A stretch of 64,000 bases of DNA from Phycisphaerales bacterium (GCA_029245245.1 JAQWPT010000011.1:231874-295873), one strand, 5' to 3'; counted from the stretch's first letter, positions 17,815 through 27,152 are shown. Numbers and translations: made by a program. Notes: generated by a model from the letters alone, not told the origin.

Positions 17815-20526
17815 ATGGCGGTTACGACACGTACGCGCACGAAGAAGAGCAGCAAGTCCACCGGGAAGTCCTCCAACAACCGCGGCTCCCGGATGATCTA
17901 CGGCTTCGCGCCGGGTCGCACCGATGGTCGTGGCGACCAGAAGTCGCTGCTTGGCGGCAAGGGTGCCAACCTCGCCGACATGACGTCCATCGGCCTCCCC
18001 GTGCCGCCTGGCTTCACCATCACCACCGAGACCTGTGCGGCCTACTCCAAGGGCGGCAACAAGATGCCATCGGGACTGATGAAGGATGTCGCGACTCACG
18101 TCAAGCGCCTCGAGCAGTTCACGGGCAAGACGTTCGGCTCCAAGACGAATCCACTGCTTGTCTCCGTCCGCAGCGGAGCCGCGGTCTCGATGCCGGGCAT
18201 GATGGACACGGTGCTCAACCTCGGTCTGACCGACGCCGCCGTCGAGGGGCTCGCCCGCCTTACCGGCAACGAGCGATTCGCGTGGGACGCCTATCGTCGG
18301 CTGATCAACATGTTTGGTGACGTCGTGATGAACGTCGATCACCATCACTTCGAAGCCGCGTTCACGAAGATCAAGAAGAAGTACAGGGTGACCGAGGACA
18401 CCGATGTTCCGGCGGAAGGTCTGCGTGAACTCTGCGACGCCTACAAGGCGGTGTACCGCAAGCACGTCGGTCGTGCATTCCCGCAGGACCCGATGAAGCA
18501 GTTGCAGCACGCCATCGAAGCGGTGTTCCGTTCGTGGAACGCGCCCAAGGCCATCTCCTACCGGAAGATCAACGAGATCACCGGCCTGCAGGGGACCGCT
18601 GTCAACGTGCAGACCATGGTGTTCGGCAACATGGGTGACGATTCCGGAACCGGGGTCGCCTTCACCCGCGATCCGTCCACCGGGAAGAACCAGTTCTACG
18701 GCGAGTTCCTCATCAACGCCCAGGGTGAGGACGTGGTGGCCGGCATTCGGACGCCCCGCCCGGTGTCCCAGATGAAGAAGTGGGATGCCAAGGCGTTCGC
18801 CAGCCTGATGAAGATCCGTACCATCCTCGAGAAGCACTACCGGGACGTGCAGGACATCGAGTTCACGATCGAACGCGGGCATCTCTGGATGCTCCAGACC
18901 CGAAGCGGCAAGCGAACCGCCGCCGCTGCGGTCAAGATCGCCGTGGACATGGTCAAGGAGCGTCTCATCACCAGGGACGAGGCCCTGCTTCGCATCCCTG
19001 CCGGCGACCTCGTGCAGTTGCTGCTGCCGAGCTACACCGCGGCGAGCAAGAAGGGCGCGACAATCCTGGCGACCGGACTCCCGGCATCGCCCGGAGCGTC
19101 CTGGGGAGCGTTGGCCTTCACCGCCGAAGACGCCGTCGAGCGAACCACGGCTGGCGAGCAGGTGCTGCTGGTCCGGACCGAAACCTCACCCGAGGACGTC
19201 GAGGGCATGCACCATGCTGCGGGCATTCTCACCTCGACCGGCGGCATGACGTCGCACGCGGCCGTCGTGGCTCGCGGGTGGGGCAAGTGCTGCGTTGCGG
19301 GCGCCGGTGCCATCGCCATCGATGAGAAGAAGAAGCGGGCGACCGTCGGCGGCAAGTCGTACGGCCCCAAGGACATTCTCTCCATCGATGGATCCACCGG
19401 TGAAGTCATGGCCGGGCGCGTCGACGGCAGCACGCCGAAGATGTCCGGCGACTTCAACACGATCATGAAGTGGGCGGATGCGGCTCGCCGTCTGAAGGTC
19501 CGCACCAACGCCGATTCGCCGACTGATTCCAAGCGGGCCCGGGACTTCGGGGCCGAAGGCATCGGCCTGACGCGGACCGAGCACATGTTCTTCGAGGGAG
19601 ATCGCATCGTCGCGATGCGACGGATGATCCTCGCCGACAACCAGAAGGACCGGGTGGCGGCACTCAAGAAGCTGCTGCCGTACCAGCGCAAGGATTTCAC
19701 GGGAATCTTCACGGCGATGAAGGGGCTGCCGGTCACGGTTCGGCTCCTGGATCCGCCGCTGCACGAGTTCCTGCCCCATGACAAGGAAAGCCAGAAGGAA
19801 CTCGCCAAGGCCATGAACGTCCCGCTCAAGGACGTGGTCCGGCGGGTCGAGTCGCTGCACGAGGCCAACCCCATGCTCGGGCATCGTGGCTGCCGACTGG
19901 CCGTGACGTACCCCGAGATCCTGCGGATGCAGGTCACGGCGATCGTGGAAGCGATGATCGCCTGTCGCAAGAAGGGCATCAAGGCGATGCCGGAAATCAT
20001 GATCCCGCTGGTGGGCACCCGCCAGGAGTTGGCGATGCTTCGCGAGGAAACCCTCGAGACCATCGCCGAGGTGAAGAAGCGCAAGAAGTACACCGGGAAG
20101 CTCGACATCCCGGTGGGAACGATGATCGAAATCCCCCGCGCGGCCCTGACGGCCGACGAGGTGGCCGAGGTCGCGGACTTCTTCTCGTTCGGCACCAACG
20201 ACCTGACCCAGCTCACGTACGGCTACAGCCGCGACGACATCAACGGCTTCCTGCCCGACTACATCAGTCGGGGCATCCTTGAGAAGGACCCCTTCCAGTC
20301 CATCGACGTCAACGGCGTGGGCCGGCTCGTGGACATTGCGGTCCGCGAAGGTCGCATGGTCAAGCCGAAGTTGAAGCTCGGCGTGTGCGGCGAGCACGGT
20401 GGTGATCCGGCCTCGGTCGAGTTCTTCGACCACGTCGGGCTCGACTACGTCAGCTGCTCGCCGTTCAGAGTGCCGACCGCACGCCTGGCCGCGGCCCAGT
20501 CGACGATCCGTCGCAAGAAGAAGTAG
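17815..20526 (+). CDS. ppdK: pyruvate, phosphate dikinase
   Basis: PPDK interconverts pyruvate, ATP and phosphate with phosphoenolpyruvate, AMP and pyrophosphate. The 903-residue product has the N-terminal nucleotide-binding domain (LLGGKGANLADM, SVRSGAAVSMPGMMDTVLNL), the swivelling phosphohistidine domain with its catalytic His in GGMTSHAAVVARGW, and the C-terminal TIM barrel (GTNDLTQLTYGYSRDD, CGEHGGDPASVEFF). The ATG at 17815 with GGGAG nine bases upstream is followed by a basic, Ser/Lys-rich lead of about 25 residues before the conserved core. It ends three bases from the converging HIT gene. Confidence 0.97.
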   Translation: MAVTTRTRTKKSSKSTGKSSNNRGSRMIYGFAPGRTDGRGDQKSLLGGKGANLADMTSIGLPVPPGFTITTETCAAYSKGGNKMPSGLMKDVATHVKRLEQFTGKTFGSKTNPLLVSVRSGAAVSMPGMMDTVLNLGLTDAAVEGLARLTGNERFAWDAYRRLINMFGDVVMNVDHHHFEAAFTKIKKKYRVTEDTDVPAEGLRELCDAYKAVYRKHVGRAFPQDPMKQLQHAIEAVFRSWNAPKAISYRKINEITGLQGTAVNVQTMVFGNMGDDSGTGVAFTRDPSTGKNQFYGEFLINAQGEDVVAGIRTPRPVSQMKKWDAKAFASLMKIRTILEKHYRDVQDIEFTIERGHLWMLQTRSGKRTAAAAVKIAVDMVKERLITRDEALLRIPAGDLVQLLLPSYTAASKKGATILATGLPASPGASWGALAFTAEDAVERTTAGEQVLLVRTETSPEDVEGMHHAAGILTSTGGMTSHAAVVARGWGKCCVAGAGAIAIDEKKKRATVGGKSYGPKDILSIDGSTGEVMAGRVDGSTPKMSGDFNTIMKWADAARRLKVRTNADSPTDSKRARDFGAEGIGLTRTEHMFFEGDRIVAMRRMILADNQKDRVAALKKLLPYQRKDFTGIFTAMKGLPVTVRLLDPPLHEFLPHDKESQKELAKAMNVPLKDVVRRVESLHEANPMLGHRGCRLAVTYPEILRMQVTAIVEAMIACRKKGIKAMPEIMIPLVGTRQELAMLREETLETIAEVKKRKKYTGKLDIPVGTMIEIPRAALTADEVAEVADFFSFGTNDLTQLTYGYSRDDINGFLPDYISRGILEKDPFQSIDVNGVGRLVDIAVREGRMVKPKLKLGVCGEHGGDPASVEFFDHVGLDYVSCSPFRVPTARLAAAQSTIRRKKK

Positions 20527-20529
20527 GAC

Positions 20530-20946
20530 TCACTCGATCGCGCCCGCGATGGCCTCGGCCATCGCTGCGCCATCCTCGAGTTCGCCACCGTTCCATTCGA
20601 TGCCCAGTCCCGAGCCGTCGTCGAACTTCGGGATGATGTGCACGTGCACGTGGAAGACGGCCTGGTGGGCGGAGGCCCCGTTGTTCTGCAGCAGGTTGTA
20701 GTGCTCGCAGCCGGTGGCGGCCATGACGGCCCGGCAGAGTTTCGGAAGCACCGAGCCGAGCGCGGCGGCGGATGCCTCGGACAAGTCGTGCATGAACCGG
20801 GCCCGCTCCTTCGGGATCACCAGCACGTGACCGCGGCTGAGCGGGCCGATGTCGAGGAAGGCCAGCACGTGGTCGTCCTCGTACACGCGGTGGCAGGGGA
20901 TGTCCCCGGCGAGGATGGCGTCGAAGATGGTCGGTTCGCTGCTCAT
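20530..20946 (-). CDS. HIT-family nucleotide hydrolase/transferase
   Basis: A 138-residue histidine-triad protein. IFDAILAGDIPCHRVYEDD opens the fold, LLQNNGASAHQAVFHVHVHI carries the HxHxH active site, and HVLVIPKE is typical. It probably hydrolyses purine nucleoside phosphoramidates or dinucleotides. Its ATG overlaps the stop of the upstream transporter gene on the same strand (ATGA), so the two are coupled. Confidence 0.93.
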   Translation of the reverse strand: MSSEPTIFDAILAGDIPCHRVYEDDHVLAFLDIGPLSRGHVLVIPKERARFMHDLSEASAAALGSVLPKLCRAVMAATGCEHYNLLQNNGASAHQAVFHVHVHIIPKFDDGSGLGIEWNGGELEDGAAMAEAIAGAIE

Positions 20947-21773
20947 TGCGCGGACTCCGGTCCCGGGTCCTCGAGATGGCGGTGCTCGGCGATCGGATCA
21001 ATCTCCAGGTAGCGACTGAGCCACTTCACCAGGTAGTAGAAAGGGATCGTGTCCAGCACGGCGCAGACGAACTTGAAGACGTAGCCGGTCACGATCAACG
21101 TCACCAGCGTGGTGGCAACACTGGGCTTGCCCTCGAGCATGCCGTCGAGAGCGCCGACCCACCATGAGATGAGAATCACCGCCACGGTGTCGATCAACTG
21201 GCTGACCAGCGTCGAGCCGTTGTTGCGCAGCCACAGGTGCCGCCCCTTCGTCAGTCGCTTCCAGAAGTGGAACATCCAGACGTCAGTGAACTGGGCGCAG
21301 AAGTAGGCGATCATCGAGGCCAGCGTTGCGCCGAAGGCGAACTCCCGCACTACGTAGAACACCGGGGTCTGGCCGGTCACCGGGTCGGTGATCGCACCTG
21401 TCACCGGGTCGATGGTCTCGGAGCCCGGGAGCACTCCGCCGAGCCAGAGGATGAACAGCACCCACCCGTTGAGCAGCAGTCCGACCCAGACCACGGCATT
21501 GGCCCTGGCCCGGCCGTAGAGTTCGCTGATCAGATCGGTGCAGAGAAAGGTGATGGGGTAGGGCAGCACACCGATGGCCACCGAGAATACCAGTGGGCCG
21601 AGGGTCTCCGTGTCGATCTCACCGAACTTGATGAAGCGGAGGATGCCCAGGATGTTCAGCATCGCAAGCGAGCCCAGGAAGAGTCCGGCGATCACCAGGA
21701 AGACTCGTTCACGCCTCGCGTGCAGGTGGGAGGCCTCGATCGGATGGAGTTTGGGTTGCTTGCTGACGGCCAT
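20943..21773 (-). CDS. VUT-family (queuosine precursor) transporter, YhhQ-like
   Basis: The 276-residue integral membrane protein has about six helices. The family marks are PYPITFLCTDLISELYGRARA near the first third and the VSQLIDT motif with DTIPFY near the end. YhhQ-type proteins import queuosine precursors. A short duplicated DPVTG segment lies in the loop after the third helix. The ATG at 21773 has TATCCT eight bases upstream and no Shine-Dalgarno sequence, so the message may be leaderless. It diverges from nadC across 36 bases. Confidence 0.85.
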   Translation of the reverse strand: MAVSKQPKLHPIEASHLHARRERVFLVIAGLFLGSLAMLNILGILRFIKFGEIDTETLGPLVFSVAIGVLPYPITFLCTDLISELYGRARANAVVWVGLLLNGWVLFILWLGGVLPGSETIDPVTGAITDPVTGQTPVFYVVREFAFGATLASMIAYFCAQFTDVWMFHFWKRLTKGRHLWLRNNGSTLVSQLIDTVAVILISWWVGALDGMLEGKPSVATTLVTLIVTGYVFKFVCAVLDTIPFYYLVKWLSRYLEIDPIAEHRHLEDPGPESAQ

Positions 21774-21781
21774 GTGACAAG

Positions 21782-21791
21782 AGGATAGGCT
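21782..21791. promoter_or_regulatory. overlapping divergent -10 boxes
   Basis: The minus strand reads TATCCT (21782-21787), eight bases before the transporter ATG. The plus strand reads TAGGCT (21786-21791), 18 bases before the nadC ATG. Both starts would use nearly the same ten bases. Confidence 0.35.
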
Positions 21792-21809
21792 GGCACCTGA
21801 ACGCTGCCA

Positions 21810-22748
21810 ATGGAACCGATCGATCTCAACACGTTGTCCCTGCCCGATCGTGGCCTCGCCCTCGTCCCTGACGGCGAGGTGACACGGGTGCTGACCTCCG
21901 CCATCGAGGAGGACGGGGTGCTGCGTGGCGACATCACGACGCTGTCGATCGTGCCCGAAGGCCGTGAGGTCGTGGCGGAGTTCGTCAGCCGGGATCCCGG
22001 GGTACTGGCGGGCATGGACCTGCTGGTTCGTGCCTCGACGCTCGCCCCCCTTGCCGATCGGGTTCGCATCGAGGCCTGCTGCGCCGATGGCGAAGGCATC
22101 ACCGCCGGCCAGACAATCGGTCGCCTGCACGGCACCTGGCGGGAGGTGCTCTCCTTCGAGCGAACGCTGCTGAATCTCGTCTCGCGTCTCTGTGGCGTGG
22201 CCACGCGCACCGCGAGGTTCGTGGAGGCCGCTGGAGACGGTGTACTGGTGTGCGACAGCCGCAAGACCACGCCGGGCCTTCGATTGATGGAGAAGTACGC
22301 TGTCGCCTGCGGTGGGGGGCACCTGCACCGGCTCGGACTCGACGACGCGGTGATGTACAAGGACAACCATCTCGCGTCCGTGCCCGGATCATCGCTCGCA
22401 TCAGCCCTGGCCGACGCGATCGGTCGAGCACGGGCCGATCGCCCGCTCCGATTCGTCTGCATCGAGGTCGACCGCCTTGACCAGTTCGACGAGGTGCTCG
22501 GGCTCGCACCGGGCCTGGTCGACATCGTCCTGCTGGACAACATGGATCCCGACACGCTGCGCAAGGCGGTCGCTCGACGCGACACGGCCGGCAGTTCGAT
22601 CTCGCTGGAAGCGTCCGGTGGCGTGGCGCTGGAAACCATCGGAGCGATCGCCGGCACCGGCGTCGAACGCATCGCGGTGGGTTCGATCACCCACGGTGTG
22701 ACCTGGCTGGACATCGGTCTGGACATCCAGCCTCCCGGGGCCCGGTGA
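21810..22748 (+). CDS. nadC: nicotinate-nucleotide pyrophosphorylase (carboxylating)
   Basis: NadC makes nicotinate mononucleotide from quinolinate and PRPP in NAD synthesis. The 312-residue product has RTLLNLVSRLCGVATRTARF, DSRKTTPGLRLMEKYAV and GGGHLHRLGLDDAVMYKDNH, all diagnostic active-site segments, and ends with the ASGGV and GSITHGV phosphate-binding loops. The gene overlaps birA by one base (TGATG). nadA and nadB are not nearby. Confidence 0.97.
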   Translation: MEPIDLNTLSLPDRGLALVPDGEVTRVLTSAIEEDGVLRGDITTLSIVPEGREVVAEFVSRDPGVLAGMDLLVRASTLAPLADRVRIEACCADGEGITAGQTIGRLHGTWREVLSFERTLLNLVSRLCGVATRTARFVEAAGDGVLVCDSRKTTPGLRLMEKYAVACGGGHLHRLGLDDAVMYKDNHLASVPGSSLASALADAIGRARADRPLRFVCIEVDRLDQFDEVLGLAPGLVDIVLLDNMDPDTLRKAVARRDTAGSSISLEASGGVALETIGAIAGTGVERIAVGSITHGVTWLDIGLDIQPPGAR

Positions 22749-23308
22749 TGGCGGCCCCCGTTCCACTGCATGCCTGGGCGGACCGGCTTGAGGCGATGTG
22801 CGCCACCATGCCAGACGCCCTTCATGCCGTACGCGTGGTGGCCGAGATCGACTCCACGCAGGACCTGGCCCGCAGTTGCGGGGCGGGGACCCTGGTGACG
22901 ACTGGTCGACAACGAGCCGGACGTGGTCAACGCGGCAACGAGTGGGCGGATACCGGCGAAGAAGGCCTGGCCTTCAGCGTCTGCCTCGCGGCGACGGATC
23001 GGCCCGAGCAGTCACTTGTTCTGGCCAAGGCCCTCTCCGAGGCCCTCGGGTCCCTGTTGCCGGGACGCATCGTGGTCAAGCCCCCCAACGATCTCCTGGT
23101 CGATGGCCGAAAACTCGCCGGGGTGCTCATCGAGCAGGCCGATGGCCTGGCCGTGATCGGGATCGGGATCAACGTGGGCCAGCGAACGTGGCCGGAGGAG
23201 TTGGAGGGACATGCGATCAGCCTGGCTGAAGCCGGGGTGGAGGTTGATCGCCTCGTGGTGCTGGAAACAGCCCTGCCCGCGGTGGTCGCAGCCTGGTGGG
23301 GCGATTGA
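22748..23308 (+). CDS. birA: biotin-[acetyl-CoA-carboxylase] ligase, catalytic domain only
   Basis: A 186-residue biotin protein ligase lacking the N-terminal DNA-binding domain of E. coli BirA, so it should not act as a repressor. It has the Ser-Thr-Gln substrate start (EIDSTQDLA), the biotin/ATP loop GRGQRGNEW and KPPNDLLVDGRKLAGVLIE, where the usual KWPND tryptophan is proline. The C-terminal SH3-like domain is short. The start is the ATG overlapping the nadC stop by one base; a GTG three bases earlier is possible. It would biotinylate acetyl-CoA carboxylase, fitting the lipid genes further on. Confidence 0.9.
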   Translation: MAAPVPLHAWADRLEAMCATMPDALHAVRVVAEIDSTQDLARSCGAGTLVTTGRQRAGRGQRGNEWADTGEEGLAFSVCLAATDRPEQSLVLAKALSEALGSLLPGRIVVKPPNDLLVDGRKLAGVLIEQADGLAVIGIGINVGQRTWPEELEGHAISLAEAGVEVDRLVVLETALPAVVAAWWGD

Positions 23309-23340
23309 GGCGCATTGGCCGCTTTCATGTCCTGAACCAT

Positions 23341-23346
23341 TACACT
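23341..23346 (+). promoter_or_regulatory. TANNNT box before the GlmL/DUF6754 operon
   Basis: TACACT ends ten bases before the ATG at 23357. It gives a leader of only a few bases for the first gene of the eight-gene operon. Confidence 0.4.
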
Positions 23347-23356
23347 GGAACGTTGC

Positions 23357-23800
23357 ATGATGGACCCGCACGAGGACATCCTGGAATGGTCGGCTCACCC
23401 TCTGCGTGAGCAGCCGGCTCGCGCGGTCGTGGTCTGCGTGGTCATCCTGGCCTGCGGGCTGCTGGTGTCACTGGCCGTCGGGGATCCCACCGGGGGCGTT
23501 CTGGCCGGGGGTGCGGCCATGCTCTTCCTGCTGTTCATGCTCAACCGGTTCTTCCTTCCCAGTTCCTACCGGCTGGATGCCAACGGCATCGCGGTCCGCT
23601 ATCCCATCGGCAGCCGCAGCCTGCGCTGGGTCGATCTTCGTCGATTCCCGCATGACCAGGTGGGAGGCTACCTGTCGACGCGCGAGCGAGGCGGGATGTT
23701 CGATTCCCGTGGAATCAGCGTGCTCTTCGCCGGCCGCGGAACGGAGATCATCCAGCGAATCAAGGCCTCCATGCAAACAGCCCGGGAGGCCGAGTCATGA
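23357..23800 (+). CDS. small membrane protein with PH-like C-terminal domain
   Basis: This 147-residue protein has two membrane helices (about residues 22-40 and 48-66) and a C-terminal beta domain. That domain (YRLDANGIAVRYPIGSRSL, RWVDLRRF) resembles bacterial PH-domain membrane proteins. It is the first gene of a run of eight genes in the same direction whose spacing never exceeds 21 bases. Its stop overlaps the next start (ATGA). I infer a structural or regulatory part in the membrane module encoded downstream; no enzymatic motif is visible. Confidence 0.65.
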   Translation: MMDPHEDILEWSAHPLREQPARAVVVCVVILACGLLVSLAVGDPTGGVLAGGAAMLFLLFMLNRFFLPSSYRLDANGIAVRYPIGSRSLRWVDLRRFPHDQVGGYLSTRERGGMFDSRGISVLFAGRGTEIIQRIKASMQTAREAES

Positions 23801-24195
23801 GCCTGCGTGACGACATTCGCAACGCCTTCGCGGTGGACAAGCCCGGGGCGGCGGAGCCGAACGAGCGGCAGGCGGAGATCTGCGACGTGGTCTGCCGCGC
23901 GGTGATCCGCCGGGGCATGCTCGTGCCGGCCCTGATGGCGCTGGAAATGAGCCGCCCGTTGAACTTCGTGGCCTCCCAGGCCCTTCATTTCTTCCATCCG
24001 ATCATCGCCGTGATCCTCGATGGGCCCACGATCGAGGAGTTTGCCACCTTCCTTGAGCAGCGGGGGTCCGTCGAGTACCTTTGCCAACGCTTGGAGCACT
24101 GGGACCGGGTCGGTCCTGACGCCGAAGAAGCCGAACCCGCCCATTTGCCCGAAGACACCCAGGATCAATCCACCGATGACGAACCTCGACCCTGA
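23797..24195 (+). CDS. hypothetical helical protein of the GlmL/DUF6754 operon
   Basis: A 132-residue soluble protein of unknown family. The core (LVPALMALEMSRPLNFVASQ, then LHFFHPIIAVILDG) is hydrophobic but broken, followed by a helical part (EFATFLEQRGSVEYLCQRLE) and a disordered acidic tail. It starts in an ATGA overlap with the gene before and overlaps the next gene by 20 bases in another frame, which argues for co-expression in fixed ratio. I cannot assign a function. Confidence 0.65.
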   Translation: MSLRDDIRNAFAVDKPGAAEPNERQAEICDVVCRAVIRRGMLVPALMALEMSRPLNFVASQALHFFHPIIAVILDGPTIEEFATFLEQRGSVEYLCQRLEHWDRVGPDAEEAEPAHLPEDTQDQSTDDEPRP

Positions 24196-26002
24196 CACGA
24201 TCAAGGTGATTCTTGCAACCGACTGCGGGAGCACGACCACCAAGGCGATTCTCATCCAGTACGTGGATGGGGAGTACCGACAGACCCATCGTGGCGAGGC
24301 ACCGACCACGGTCGAGAAGCCGTTCGCCGATGTGACCATGGGAGTTGTGAACTCCGTGACCGAGATTGCGGAACTGGCTGGGCGTCGCCTCGTCGGCGAT
24401 GACGGGCGGATCATCTGTCCGGCCACCGGAACCGAGGGGTGCGACATCTACATCTCGACCTCCAGTGCCGGTGGCGGCCTCCAGATGATGGTTGCCGGTG
24501 TGATCGCCGAGATGACCGCCGCCAGTGCAAAGCGGGCGGCCCTGGGTGCCGGTTCGATCGTGATGGACGTCATCGCGGCCAACGACGGACGCCGTCCCCA
24601 CGACCAGATCCAGCGCATCCGCGACCTGCGACCGGACATGATTCTCATCTCCGGCGGCACCGATGGCGGCACGACCGACAAGGTGGTCCAGATTTCCGAA
24701 CTGGTTGCTCCTGCCAAGCCGCAGCCCCGCTTCGGCAGCGACTACTCGATGCCGATCATCTACGCGGGCAACAAGGATGCCCGCGAGCCGGTCAAGGATG
24801 TCTTCAGTGATGAGGGATTCGACCTGCAGATCGTGGACAATCTCCGCCCCGTTCTGGAACGGGAAAACCTCGGTCCCGCCCGCGACAAGATTCATGACAT
24901 CTTCCTCGAGCACGTGATGGCCCAGGCCCCCGGCTACGACAAGCTCATGGGCTGGACCGGCGCCCCGATCATGCCGACGCCCGGAGCGGTGGGAGACATT
25001 CTCCAGACGGTGGCGAAACTCCAGGAGATCAACGTGGTCGGCGTGGACATCGGTGGTGCGACCACCGACGTGTTCAGCGTGTTCGACGAGACGTTCAACC
25101 GGACGGTATCGGCGAACCTGGGCATGAGTTATTCCATCTCGAACGTGTGCGCCGAAGCGACGATGCCCAACGTGCTCCGGTGGGTTCCCTTCGACATGAA
25201 CGAGCGGGAACTTCGAAACCACGTCAAGAACAAGATGATCCGCCCCACGACCATCCCCCAGACCCGCGAGGCGCTGATGTTCGAGCAGGCCGTGGCCCGC
25301 GAGGCCCTGCGGCTGGCCTACAAGCAGCACAAGGAGTTCGCGACGACGCTCAAGGGCGTGCAGCAGCAGCGAACGGTGGGGGATACCTTCAGCCAGCAGA
25401 CCAGTGGCCAGACGATCGTGGACAACATGACACTTGACCTGCTGGTCGCCTCCGGTGGCGTGTTGTCGCACGCCCCGCGGATGCACCAGACGGCGATGCT
25501 GCTCATCGACGCCTTCGAGCCCGAAGGGGTGACCATGCTGGCCAAGGACTCGATCTTCATGATGCCCCACCTCGGGGTGCTTGCGAGCGTGCATCCCAAG
25601 GCGGCGGAACAGGTCTTCGATCGGGACTGCCTGGTCTACCTTGGCACCTGCGTGGCAGCCAAGGGCATGCCCAAGGCGGGCAAGTCGTGCTTCAGCTGGG
25701 AACTCTCGGGTGATCGGGCGGCCAGCGGCACCATCAATGGTGGTGATCTGCAGTTGGTGGAACTTGGAGAAGAGGAGACGGCGACGATCACCCTGTCTCC
25801 CGCTCGCGGCATCGACCTTGGAGAAGGACCGGGCAAGAAAGTGCAGAGATCGGTCCGCGGTGGTACCGTCGGCCTGATTCTCGATGGCCGAGGCCGTCCC
25901 CTGGCTCTTCCGGAGGACCGCGCCGCGTGCCAGTCGACCGTGCAGGGCTGGCTTGACTCTCTGGACGTGTACGCGGAAGAATCGGAAGCAGTGGCGGTCT
26001 GA
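24176..26002 (+). CDS. GlmL/MutL-family ASKHA ATPase
   Basis: This 608-residue protein belongs to the family named after GlmL (MutL), the proposed reactivating chaperone of coenzyme-B12-dependent glutamate mutase. The actin/Hsp70-type phosphate loops are clear: DCGSTTTK at residues 16-23 and VDIGGATTDVFSV near 290. Family-typical segments include SSAGGGLQMMVAG and ISGGTDGGTTDKVV. The ATG at 24176 was chosen because it gives the family N terminus directly before phosphate loop 1; it lies inside the preceding gene. No glutamate mutase subunit (B12-binding or catalytic) is encoded nearby. The ATPase is therefore more likely to serve the membrane proteins in this operon. Confidence 0.85.
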   Translation: MTNLDPDTIKVILATDCGSTTTKAILIQYVDGEYRQTHRGEAPTTVEKPFADVTMGVVNSVTEIAELAGRRLVGDDGRIICPATGTEGCDIYISTSSAGGGLQMMVAGVIAEMTAASAKRAALGAGSIVMDVIAANDGRRPHDQIQRIRDLRPDMILISGGTDGGTTDKVVQISELVAPAKPQPRFGSDYSMPIIYAGNKDAREPVKDVFSDEGFDLQIVDNLRPVLERENLGPARDKIHDIFLEHVMAQAPGYDKLMGWTGAPIMPTPGAVGDILQTVAKLQEINVVGVDIGGATTDVFSVFDETFNRTVSANLGMSYSISNVCAEATMPNVLRWVPFDMNERELRNHVKNKMIRPTTIPQTREALMFEQAVAREALRLAYKQHKEFATTLKGVQQQRTVGDTFSQQTSGQTIVDNMTLDLLVASGGVLSHAPRMHQTAMLLIDAFEPEGVTMLAKDSIFMMPHLGVLASVHPKAAEQVFDRDCLVYLGTCVAAKGMPKAGKSCFSWELSGDRAASGTINGGDLQLVELGEEETATITLSPARGIDLGEGPGKKVQRSVRGGTVGLILDGRGRPLALPEDRAACQSTVQGWLDSLDVYAEESEAVAV

Positions 26003-26023
26003 TCGACCCCCAGGAGCAGCAGC

Positions 26024-27148
26024 GTGGCAAAGGCCTACACACCTGGATTGCTGGTAACCCGGCACAAGAAGCATCGCATCATGCGTCGGCTGCCGATCGC
26101 GGGTGATGTCCAGGTCAAGGTCGACGACATGGTCAAGGCCGACGACACCGTGGCCGAGACCAATCTCCCCGGTGACGTGCACCCGGTCAATCTTGCCAAC
26201 ACCATGTCCCTGCCCGCGGCCGACGTCGTCGCCTGCATGCTCAAGTCCGAAGGTGATTCGATCGCGTTGGACGAGCCACTGGCCCAGAGCAAGGGCATGT
26301 TCGGCATGTTCAGGACCATCGTCCACTCCCGGTTCGAAGGCACGGTGGAAACCGTATCGCCCGTGACCGGCCAGGTCATCATCCGCGGGGCACCACTGCC
26401 GGTGCAGGTTCGCGCCTACATGAGCGGTCGGGTCGTCGGCGTCACGGAGCACGAGGGATGTGAAATCGAAGCCGACGTGGCCTACGCGCAGGGCATCTTT
26501 GGTGTTGGTGGGGAAACCCAGGGTTGCATCAGGGTGGCCACCGTCGCGCACGACCAGGAACTTACGGCGGACCTGATCACCGAGGACATGGCTGGATGCG
26601 TGATCGTCGGTGGGGCGAGGATGACCGTCGAGTCGATTCGCCGAGCCATGGAGGTCAAGGCTGCGGCCATCATCTCCGGCGGCATCGACGACCAGGACCT
26701 CAAGGAACTGCTTGGCTACGACCTCGGGGTCGCCATCACCGGTCGCGAGTCGCTTGGAATCACCGTCATCGTCACCGAGGGATTCGGTGAAATCTCCATG
26801 GCCGATCGGACCTACGCGATGCTTCGCGAGTTCGAGGGTCGCGAGGCATCGGTCAATGGCGCCACCCAGATCCGGGCTGGTGTCATGCGACCGGAGATCA
26901 TCGTTCCACTGGATGCGGCGCCGTCGGCATCCAGCGATGCGAAGTTCGAGGAAGGGCAACTTGAGACGGGGCGCATGCTTCGAGTCATCCGTGATCCCTG
27001 GTTCGGGATGATCGGTGAAGTCTCGGGGCTCCCCGCTGAACCGCACGTGCTCGGGTCCGGATCCAAGGCCCGGGTGCTGGAGGTGACGTTCCCCTCCGGT
27101 GAAAAGGCCATCGTCCCCCGCGCCAACGTGGAACTGATCGAGGAGTGA
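26024..27148 (+). CDS. barrel-sandwich-hybrid / KOW protein of the GlmL/DUF6754 operon
   Basis: A 374-residue soluble protein. The N-terminal part (RRLPIAGDVQVKVDDMVKAD, then DTVAETNLPG) and a second segment (SPVTGQVIIRGAPLPVQV) look like lipoyl-domain or RnfC-type barrel-sandwich hybrids without the lysine for lipoylation. A central alpha/beta region (VIVGGARMTVESIRRAMEVK, AAAIISGGIDDQDLKELLG) follows, and a KOW-like small barrel ends it (RDPWFGMIGEVSGLP). The GTG start at 26024 has AGGAG seven bases upstream. Position directly after the ATPase suggests they act together, perhaps as a cytoplasmic adaptor to the membrane proteins. No known function. Confidence 0.65.
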   Translation: MAKAYTPGLLVTRHKKHRIMRRLPIAGDVQVKVDDMVKADDTVAETNLPGDVHPVNLANTMSLPAADVVACMLKSEGDSIALDEPLAQSKGMFGMFRTIVHSRFEGTVETVSPVTGQVIIRGAPLPVQVRAYMSGRVVGVTEHEGCEIEADVAYAQGIFGVGGETQGCIRVATVAHDQELTADLITEDMAGCVIVGGARMTVESIRRAMEVKAAAIISGGIDDQDLKELLGYDLGVAITGRESLGITVIVTEGFGEISMADRTYAMLREFEGREASVNGATQIRAGVMRPEIIVPLDAAPSASSDAKFEEGQLETGRMLRVIRDPWFGMIGEVSGLPAEPHVLGSGSKARVLEVTFPSGEKAIVPRANVELIEE

Positions 27149-27152
27149 ACGC

